Source: Halococcaceae archaeon
GTDB lineage: Archaea > Halobacteriota > Halobacteria > Halobacteriales > Halalkalicoccaceae
Assembly (NCBI GenBank): GCA_007128515.1
Contig: SKXI01000113.1
Coordinates: 1-5,578 of the forward strand
Direction: 5' to 3'
DNA length: 5,578 nucleotides
The notes below the pieces were generated by a model that was given only the letters and a program-made list of their open reading frames with translations, made no database searches and was not told the origin of the DNA. Shown here one piece after another: positions 1-4,304 of the stretch. Both the position numbers and the translations under genes were made by a program. Each line of letters starts with the position of its first letter. The stretch's first letter is position 1.

Positions 1-19
1 CCGAGCCCCTCTCGAGGGT

Positions 20-496
20 ATGGCACGGGATCTCGACGAGGTCGACCGGGGTATTCTGCACATGCTCCAGCTCGAAGCGAGGGAGACGACCGCCCAGGAG
101 ATAGCCGACACCGTCGGCGTCTCCCCCAGCACCGTCAGGAACCGAATCGACCAGCTCGAAGCCGAGGGCGTCATCAGGGGCTATCACCCCGAGATCGACT
201 ACGAGGCGGCGAACCTCCCGCTGCAGATCCTCTTCATCTGTAGCGCGCCGCCGACCGAACGCTCGGAGCTATTCGAGGAGGTGATGGACGTCCATGGGGT
301 AGTCGACCTCCGCGAGCTGATGACCGGCCGGCGGAACATCCACATCGACGTCGTCGGAACGAGCACGAAGGACATCACCCGCATCACCGACGCGATCCAC
401 GACCTCGGCCTCCAGATCGACAGCTCCGAACTCGTCCAGCAGCGCAAGCGCCAGCCGTTCAACCACTTCCAGTTCGCCGGGGACGGCGACTCGTAA
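20..496 (+). CDS. Lrp/AsnC-family transcriptional regulator
   Basis: A 158-residue DNA-binding regulator of the Lrp/AsnC family, which in archaea usually acts as dimers or octamers that sense amino acids or other small metabolites. Residues about 4-52 form the AsnC-type helix-turn-helix (LDEVDRGILHML, then EIADTVGVS and the recognition helix PSTVRNRIDQLE, ending GVIRGY). Residues about 66-130 fit a RAM-like effector fold with beta-alpha-beta-beta-alpha order, including a GRRNIHIDVVG strand near 103-113. The tail QPFNHF (145-150) resembles tails I recall from haloarchaeal members of this family. The length is normal for the family. ATG at 20 is chosen because the HTH begins almost at once; the frame stays open to the window edge, but the 19 upstream bases hold no alternative start. 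It ends in TAA. Nothing here identifies its ligand or target genes; the next gene downstream is another regulator on the same strand. Confidence 0.93.
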   Translation: MARDLDEVDRGILHMLQLEARETTAQEIADTVGVSPSTVRNRIDQLEAEGVIRGYHPEIDYEAANLPLQILFICSAPPTERSELFEEVMDVHGVVDLRELMTGRRNIHIDVVGTSTKDITRITDAIHDLGLQIDSSELVQQRKRQPFNHFQFAGDGDS

Positions 497-787
497 GCGC
501 CAGGTATTTAATTCTCTCTCTGGATACTAAATCAACATTGTAGAGTTGTACTATTCTTCCCGGACGATATTGAAATGTTCCGATGGTAACGAGACGCCTT
601 CCCAGTTGCGAAATACACACTCCTATCAGAAAAGTAATAGTACGGTTCATGTGGGCGGATCGCTTCTAGAGGGGTATGGACGGAATCTCTCGAATTCACG
701 CGACGGGCACCGAAGGAGAACGGATTTCCGGGCGGGCGTACAAGGGGAGAGACGGCACCGGACCACCCGGTGACATGGTTGGGACCC
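497..787. other. Lower-GC intergenic region between two regulators
   Basis: This 291-base gap has clearly lower GC than the genes around it, notably 505-560 and 605-645, and shows no convincing gene. AT-rich patches (TATTTAATT near 504-512, AAAAGTAATAGTAC at 630-643) could hold promoter elements. An 8-bp inverted repeat pairs GTACTATT at 548-555 with AATAGTAC at 636-643. A perfect 6-bp dyad sits at 756-772. A short ORF at 676-795 overlaps the next gene's start but has poor codon bias. Open frames on either strand here encode Ser/Arg/Thr-rich proteins without recognisable domains and are probably chance. Confidence 0.6.
756..772. promoter_or_regulatory. Inverted repeat before the TrmB-family gene (possible operator)
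   Basis: A perfect dyad, CACCGG-N5-CCGGTG, ends 15 bases before the ATG of the TrmB-family gene. That position would suit autoregulation, which is common for TrmB-type proteins. It does not match the published Halobacterium TrmB site (TACT-N7/8-GAGTA). The right arm contains GGTGA, which resembles a Shine-Dalgarno core but lies rather far from the start codon. The role is inferred from position and symmetry only. Confidence 0.3.
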
Positions 788-1627
788 ATGAATGAAGCAT
801 CTACACAGCAAGAGGCGGTCGAACTGCTGCAGGACCTCGGGCTCAAACAGTACGAAGCGGACTGTTTCGTCTCGCTCTCGCGTCTCCCGAGGGGCACCGC
901 GAAGCAGATCAGCGAGATCTCGGAGGTCCCCCGGACGCGGATCTACGACGCGATCAGGGTCCTCGAAGCGAAGGGGCTCGTCGAGGTCCAGCGCTCGAAC
1001 CCACAGCAGTTCCGAGCCGTTCCCGTCACGGAGGCCACGGAGACCCTCCGAAAGGAGTACGAGGCGCGCGCACAGCGGCTCGCGGAGACGCTCGTCGAAC
1101 TCGACTCGGCCGACAGCGGCACCGGGGACGACGGCGAGCTCGCCAACGACGTCTGGGCGCTCTCCGGTGACACCTCGATCGAGAACCGAACCCTCGAGCT
1201 GGTCGACGACGCCGACGAGGAGGTCGTCCTCGTCGTCGGCCGCGAGGAGGTCTGCAGCCCCGAGCTGTTCGAGCGGCTCCGGACGGCCCGACGGAGGGAG
1301 ATCCCGGTGTTCGTCGGGACCGTGACCGAGGAGCTTCGCGATCGGGTCGTCGCCGAAATGCCCGACGTGGAGGTGTTCGTCTCGGGACTCGACTGGCTGC
1401 GGAGTTCGCCGATCGACGTCGAGGACACGACGGCGATCAGCCGGCTCGTGCTGGTCGACAGGGAGGCGATCCTCGTGAGTTCGATGACCGAGACGAGCGC
1501 CGGCGACGGCGGGACGGAGAAAGCGGTGTTCGGGAGCGGTTTCGAGAACGGGATCGTGGTGATCGCCCGACGGCTCATGGCGACGGGGCTCGGATCGGCC
1601 GACGGTCTCGAGCGGTTTCCCGGCTGA
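788..1627 (+). CDS. TrmB-family transcriptional regulator
   Basis: A 279-residue sugar- or metabolite-type regulator of the TrmB family. Residues about 12-80 form the TrmB winged helix (LLQDLGLKQYEADCFVSL, AKQISEISEVPRTRIYDAIRVLEAKGLVEV). A charged helix at about 82-106, likely a coiled-coil dimerisation segment, follows. After a Gly/Asp linker, residues about 120-270 make an alpha/beta effector-type domain of the sort found in PLD-like TrmB C-termini; no catalytic HKD motif is seen, so it would be for binding only. Size and domain order match haloarchaeal TrmB relatives. The frame also has a GTG at 770, but ATG at 788 gives the expected short lead-in to the HTH and is preferred. There is no good Shine-Dalgarno and no clear TATA box at leaderless distance, so the mRNA may carry a leader from the AT-rich region upstream. 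It converges on the peptidase gene. Target and ligand are unknown. Confidence 0.92.
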   Translation: MNEASTQQEAVELLQDLGLKQYEADCFVSLSRLPRGTAKQISEISEVPRTRIYDAIRVLEAKGLVEVQRSNPQQFRAVPVTEATETLRKEYEARAQRLAETLVELDSADSGTGDDGELANDVWALSGDTSIENRTLELVDDADEEVVLVVGREEVCSPELFERLRTARRREIPVFVGTVTEELRDRVVAEMPDVEVFVSGLDWLRSSPIDVEDTTAISRLVLVDREAILVSSMTETSAGDGGTEKAVFGSGFENGIVVIARRLMATGLGSADGLERFPG

Positions 1628-1708
1628 TCATCGGATGCCCTGTACCGTTCGTCGGCGATCGCACGCGGTCGACGTCGCGTCGTCCCCATCGACACTCCGT
1701 GGCCGGGA

Positions 1709-1748
1709 CCGGGGTGACGCTCGGCCCCTCTCGAAGGGACCACCCCGG
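1709..1748. terminator. Nested stem-loop between convergent genes (possible terminator)
   Basis: An outer perfect 8-bp stem (CCGGGGTG at 1709-1716 with CACCCCGG at 1741-1748) encloses an inner CCCT-CTCGA-AGGG hairpin at 1726-1738. It lies in the 173-base gap between the converging TrmB-family and peptidase genes, where a bidirectional 3' end would be useful. No T-tract follows on either strand, and archaeal termination mostly relies on T-runs, so the terminator role is a weak inference. It may instead stabilise 3' ends. Confidence 0.28.
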
Positions 1749-1800
1749 CCGGTTCTGCGATCTCCCCGACCCGCTTCGACGCGAGCGTTCTTCGAGCCGG

Positions 1801-2901
1801 TCACCCGATCCGCCAGTCCCTCGGGGTCGTGTTCAGCCGCTCACACCCCTCCTCCGTGACGACGACGAGGTCCTCGATCCGGACGCCGAATCTCCCCTCG
1901 AGGTAGATCCCTGGTTCGACACTGAAGACCATTCCCGGCTCGAGTTCCCGGTCGTTCCCGGCGACGACGTACGGCGGTTCGTGGACCTCGAGGCCCACGC
2001 CGTGGCCTGTCCTGTGGGTGAACGCCTCGCCGAAGCCTGCGTCCTCGATCACGTCCCGGGCCGCCCGGTCGACCGCGCCCGCCGGAACGCCCGGCTCGAC
2101 CGCGTCGACGCCCGCCCGCTGTGCCTCCCGCACGACGTCGTGGACCTCCTCGAAGCCCTCGGGAGGCTCGCCGTCGAAGACGACGGTCCTGGTCTGGTCG
2201 CCCGGATATCCCTCGAATCGGGTCCCGAAGTCGAGGACGACCGGGTCGCCCGGCCCGATCTCCCGATCGCCGTGTCGGTGGTGTGGGTGTGCGCCGTTCG
2301 GCCCCGAGCCGACGATCGGCTCGAACGAGAGCCCGTCGCCGCCCGCGGCCGCGAGTCGCGACTCGATCTCCGCGGCGAGCTCCCGCTCGGTCATCCCGAT
2401 CACCTCCGCGCCGAGCCCCCGTATCTCGTCGAGGGCCCTGTCGGTGATCCGGGCCGCCTCGCGCAGGGCCGCGAGTTCGGTCTCGTCCTTTCTGATCCGG
2501 AGGTCGGCGACGACCTCGCTCGCCAGGCCGAACTCGGTGGCCGGGAGGTGGATTCGGACGTCGCGCGAAAAGAGCTCCCAGAGTCGGTCGTCGATCAACA
2601 CCCGTCCGGGCTCCAGGTCGGCCCCGAACCCTCTCAGGAGATCCGTCGGATCGTCGCCGTCGGCCCAGGTCCGGAGGTCGGCGACGGGCGTCTCGCCCGC
2701 GAGCTGGGCCCGATACATCTCGGGGACGACGAACCGTTCCGTGCTCTCGGAGACGAGCAGGAGGAAGAGCCGCTCGCTCGGCTCCTCCTCGACCCCGGTG
2801 AGATAGCGCAGCGTCGGTCCCGGTCCGGCGACGAGCGCCGATCCGTCCGCTTCGACGAGCGCGTCCTGGACCCGACCGATCCGCCGTTCGTGGACGTCCA
2901 T
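1801..2901 (-). CDS. M24-family metallopeptidase (Xaa-Pro dipeptidase/aminopeptidase type)
   Basis: A 366-residue cytosolic peptidase of the pita-bread (M24) fold, expected to cleave bonds involving proline at peptide N-termini using two divalent metals. Residues about 1-130 look like the creatinase N-terminal domain; about 137-355 are the catalytic domain. All five metal ligands are visible: D224 (VVLDFG), D235 (GDQTRT), H300 (RTGHGVGLEVHEPP), E329 (FSVEPGIY) and E343 (VRIEDLV). H207 in the SGPNGAHPHH stretch is at the usual catalytic histidine position, and H307 is also conserved. The length fits the family. The open frame extends to an ATG at 3141, but that would overlap the zinc-ribbon gene entirely and adds Arg/Ser-rich sequence unlike the family, so the ATG at 2901 (MDVHERRIGRV) is chosen. 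No TATA box or Shine-Dalgarno is visible just upstream, which suggests cotranscription with the two genes before it. PepQ-like and PepP-like specificity cannot be told apart by eye. Confidence 0.92.
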   Translation of the reverse strand: MDVHERRIGRVQDALVEADGSALVAGPGPTLRYLTGVEEEPSERLFLLLVSESTERFVVPEMYRAQLAGETPVADLRTWADGDDPTDLLRGFGADLEPGRVLIDDRLWELFSRDVRIHLPATEFGLASEVVADLRIRKDETELAALREAARITDRALDEIRGLGAEVIGMTERELAAEIESRLAAAGGDGLSFEPIVGSGPNGAHPHHRHGDREIGPGDPVVLDFGTRFEGYPGDQTRTVVFDGEPPEGFEEVHDVVREAQRAGVDAVEPGVPAGAVDRAARDVIEDAGFGEAFTHRTGHGVGLEVHEPPYVVAGNDRELEPGMVFSVEPGIYLEGRFGVRIEDLVVVTEEGCERLNTTPRDWRIG

Positions 2902-3028
2902 GGCAGTTCGAGGGTCGACCGGACCGAAGTCGTTTCGGGCCGAATCCAGCCACTGGCGGACCAGTTCGTTTCGCAGGAACGGGCGATCGAACGTGCACCG
3001 GTCGCTCGCGGTCGTGATACCGTCGGCT

Positions 3029-3163
3029 CTACGCCGGTGATACTGACTTGATTCCGTACGTCTTGTAGGCACACTCTTTGCACTTGTACCGTGCCGTTCC
3101 ATCGGGGAGCCGACTGTGAAGCCAGGTGCGGGAACTGCCACAGGCGGCGCATTCGACGTGCAT
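3029..3163 (-). CDS. Small zinc-ribbon protein (44 residues)
   Basis: A 44-residue microprotein with two CxxC knuckles: C5-x2-C8 (CAACGSSR) and C28-x2-C31 (YKCKECAY). They are separated by 19 residues, the classic layout of a single zinc ribbon. The aromatic and basic residues (W14, H16, R18, R25, Y26, K27) between the knuckles are typical of ribbons that touch nucleic acid or protein. Haloarchaea encode many such one-domain zinc-finger microproteins, some with roles in motility or biofilm formation. It also resembles the N-terminal ribbon of some transposases, but no transposase follows. Its ATG lies five bases after the TAG of the membrane-protein gene, pointing to cotranscription and perhaps coupled translation. 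It has no Shine-Dalgarno. Specific function is unknown. Intact knuckles and tight spacing make it a credible gene despite its size. Confidence 0.78.
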   Translation of the reverse strand: MHVECAACGSSRTWLHSRLPDGTARYKCKECAYKTYGIKSVSPA

Positions 3164-3168
3164 CGTCT

Positions 3169-3873
3169 CTACGCCGTTTCGCCGCCGGTGGGGGTCGTCC
3201 CGGTCGTCGTCCCTGCGGATCCGGCCGACTCTCCGAGCAAGGCCGCCGCGATCCGTCCGGAGACGTAGGCGAACCCGTTCGATACGTGCAAGAGAACGAT
3301 CCCACCGATCAGACCGAGAGGGACAGCGAGGACCGCCTCCGGAAGCGTGCCGATACTCCAGCCGATCGGTCGGCCGTCGAGCTCGCCGAACTCGATCATC
3401 ACGGGGTATCTGAGGGGCGCGGTGAGCATTTCGACGACGTTCCACAGGAGAGCGAGGAGCACGACGCCGACGACGCCGAGCCAGAACTTCACCGTGACGA
3501 AACCCAGTCCCTGCCACGTCGACGGTGCATCGACGAATCGCTTGATCGTCGACCACCGACCGGTGGAAGTCTGTCGGTCGTTCGGAGCCACGAGCTCGAG
3601 CCCCAAGAGTGCGTTCGCGAGCCATCGTTCGAATCGGACGAGGAATCGGACACCGACGACGGTGACGAGCAGAACCACGATCCCGATTCCGAGAACGAAC
3701 GTCACCAGCCCGACGGTGAACCCGAACGTCAGGAACAGCCAGTAGGCGAGTCCCAAGGGGAATGCCAGTATCAGGTAGAGTAGGTTCTTGTACGTTCGGC
3801 CGTCGACGGTGATCCCGAGGAGGTCGACCGCCGAACCCTGCCAGGTCCGTGGAGAGCCTCGTGTTTCGCTCAT
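3169..3873 (-). CDS. Four-helix membrane protein, putative sensor-domain family
   Basis: A 234-residue integral membrane protein. Hydrophobic helices are visible at about 29-49, 51-75, 125-147 and 178-199. They form two hairpins joined by a loop with an amphipathic stretch (FERWLANALLGLELV, about 81-95). The opening RTYKNLLYLILAFPLGLAYWL strongly resembles the start of the 'putative sensor' domain (Pfam PF13796 as I recall it), which in actinobacteria precedes histidine kinases but in haloarchaea is often stand-alone, as here: no kinase, HAMP or receiver domain is present. Residues 215-234 are a Gly/Thr-rich soluble tail. ATG at 3873 is chosen over the more distant start at 3990 because it gives the usual short N-terminus and lies 25 bases after a TATA-like box, fitting a leaderless mRNA. 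It is probably the first gene of a unit with the zinc-ribbon and peptidase genes. The signal sensed, if any, is unknown. Confidence 0.85.
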   Translation of the reverse strand: MSETRGSPRTWQGSAVDLLGITVDGRTYKNLLYLILAFPLGLAYWLFLTFGFTVGLVTFVLGIGIVVLLVTVVGVRFLVRFERWLANALLGLELVAPNDRQTSTGRWSTIKRFVDAPSTWQGLGFVTVKFWLGVVGVVLLALLWNVVEMLTAPLRYPVMIEFGELDGRPIGWSIGTLPEAVLAVPLGLIGGIVLLHVSNGFAYVSGRIAAALLGESAGSAGTTTGTTPTGGETA

Positions 3874-3897
3874 GACTCGCCGTTGGTAGCCACCGAC

Positions 3898-3905
3898 TAA
3901 AATAC
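3898..3905 (-). promoter_or_regulatory. TATA-like promoter box for the membrane-protein gene
   Basis: On the minus strand the sequence reads GTATTTTA, the only AT-rich octamer in this stretch. Its centre is about 28 bases before the A of the ATG at 3873. Archaeal TATA boxes sit 25-28 bases before the transcription start, so transcription should begin at or within a few bases of the start codon, giving a leaderless mRNA as is common in haloarchaea. Confidence 0.55.
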
Positions 3906-4030
3906 GGGCACCGGGGTTTCCGAACCAGAAGTAGCGCTCTACCGGTCGGTGCTCGCCGGGCGTCGGTGCCGTCGATGGTCGTTCTCTCACGAGAGGCGGG
4001 TAGGCGGTCGGACGGTCGGTCGTCCACCCC

Positions 4031-4060
4031 GAAACCGGAGGCTATGGTCTATCCCTCTCG
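4031..4060 (+). repeat. Duplicated promoter-like element, copy 1
   Basis: GAAAC, ten unconserved bases, then GGTCTATCCCTCTCG. The same arrangement with the same spacing recurs 135 bases downstream. The second half matches copy 2 at 13 of 15 positions. This copy has a poorer TATA core (TCTAT). No coding start with clear support follows at leaderless distance, so it may be an ancestral or alternative promoter, or a regulator half-site. Confidence 0.45.
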
Positions 4061-4088
4061 CCGACTTGCTCGCCCGGTCGGGGTGTGT

Positions 4089-4134
4089 GGCGAGGAGGAC
4101 CTCGCCGAGCAACAGCCACGGCGTTGCCCCTCGG
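4089..4134. other. Two adjacent hairpins in the intergenic region
   Basis: GGCGAGG-AGGA-CCTCGCC (4089-4106) is a perfect 7-bp stem with a four-base loop. The next segment can fold as CCGA+GCAAC (4105-4113) with GTTGC (4123-4127) and TCGG (4131-4134), with a nine-base loop and a three-base bulge. The two share bases 4105-4106. They lie 30-80 bases downstream of the TATA-like core in copy 1 of the duplicated element, so they could belong to a small RNA or a structured leader. The stems could equally form on the other strand. Confidence 0.25.
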
Positions 4135-4165
4135 AGACCGTCCGGGAACCCGAGTTTCGGGCGGG

Positions 4166-4195
4166 GAAACAGCCACCGGCGGTTTATCCCTCTCC
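4166..4195 (+). repeat. Duplicated promoter-like element, copy 2
   Basis: GAAAC, ten bases, then GGTTTATCCCTCTCC, aligned in phase with copy 1 at 4031-4060. This copy contains the best TATA-like core (TTTATC) upstream of the P450 gene. Its GAAAC is also the right arm of a GTTTC-N7-GAAAC inverted repeat starting at 4154. Confidence 0.5.
4183..4188 (+). promoter_or_regulatory. Putative TATA box of the P450 gene
   Basis: TTTATC is the only AT-rich core on the + strand within about 120 bases of the P450 start. It predicts a transcription start near 4209-4213, hence a leader of about 95 bases before the ATG at 4305. The prediction rests on sequence resemblance and spacing alone. Confidence 0.45.
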
Positions 4196-4209
4196 CGGTG
4201 GATCCACCG
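4196..4209. promoter_or_regulatory. Perfect 14-bp palindrome over the predicted P450 transcription start
   Basis: CGGTGGATCCACCG is its own reverse complement over all 14 bases. It begins eight bases after the putative TATA box and ends at the predicted transcription start, directly before an ATG at 4210. A dimeric repressor bound here would block RNA polymerase or TFB/TBP assembly. The bound protein is not known. Confidence 0.45.
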
Positions 4210-4268
4210 ATGACGCAGGTCGGTCGGAGGGATCCGAGAGACCCACGGTACGCCACGATCGACTGAAC

Positions 4269-4287
4269 CCGGTACCACCGCCGGTAC
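4269..4287. repeat. Short overlapping direct and inverted repeat in the P450 leader
   Basis: CCGGTAC occurs at 4269-4275 and again at 4281-4287. The same bases form the inverted repeat GTACC-N6-GGTAC (4272-4276 with 4283-4287). It lies 17 bases before the P450 ATG, in the place of a ribosome-access element or second operator. There is no Shine-Dalgarno sequence here. Confidence 0.3.
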
Positions 4288-4304
4288 GAACACGAGACCG
4301 AACG

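Larger units (their letters stand above)
3874..4304. other. Divergent intergenic control region (membrane protein / P450)
   Basis: This 431-base gap separates two divergently transcribed genes and has no convincing long ORF; frames open on either strand give Arg/Pro/Gly-rich translations without domains. It is unusually rich in symmetry. There is CTCTC-AC-GAGAG at 3984-3995 and a perfect 7-bp hairpin at 4089-4106. GTTTC-N7-GAAAC lies at 4154-4170, a perfect 14-bp palindrome at 4196-4209, and GTACC-N6-GGTAC at 4272-4287. Two copies of a promoter-like element lie 135 bases apart. Together these suggest a multi-site regulatory region, probably for the P450 gene, possibly including a small RNA. 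Confidence 0.6.

Noticed and set aside
546..773. 75-codon + strand frame in the AT-rich gap
   Set aside because: The Ser/Arg-rich product lacks haloarchaeal codon bias and any domain, and no promoter or ribosome site supports it.
497..787. Canonical TrmB operator TACT-N7/8-GAGTA
   Set aside because: TACT occurs near 525 but no GAGTA follows at the required distance.
943..1743. 266-codon frame on the - strand opposite the TrmB-family gene
   Set aside because: The Ser/Arg/Thr-rich translation is typical of a shadow frame; the + strand TrmB domains are clear.
1699..3051. 450-codon open frame on the + strand opposite the M24 peptidase
   Set aside because: It lies antisense to a gene with intact catalytic motifs. 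Long antisense frames are expected where third positions are mostly G/C, and its translation has no recognisable domain.
2902..3141. N-terminal extension of the peptidase to ATG 3141
   Set aside because: It would overlap the zinc-ribbon gene and adds basic Ser-rich sequence not found in M24 peptidases. The family start fits ATG 2901.
3091..3783. 230-codon + strand frame opposite the membrane-protein gene, acidic like halophilic proteins
   Set aside because: The acidic composition arises as the complement of the hydrophobic helices on the other strand; the translation is low complexity with no domain, while the - strand gene has membrane helices and a promoter.
3874..3990. Upstream start at 3990 for the membrane-protein gene
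   Set aside because: It would place the TATA-like box inside the coding region and add 39 residues not expected for the family.
3949..4266. 105-codon + strand frame in the divergent gap
   Set aside because: The Arg-rich, low-complexity translation runs through promoter and dyad elements. Only its last 18 codons, as a possible leaderless uORF, deserve attention.
4083..4304. Upstream extension of the P450 frame to GTG 4083 (no stop intervenes)
   Set aside because: The added residues are Pro/Arg-rich and unlike P450 N-termini, and the extension crosses the putative TATA box and palindrome.
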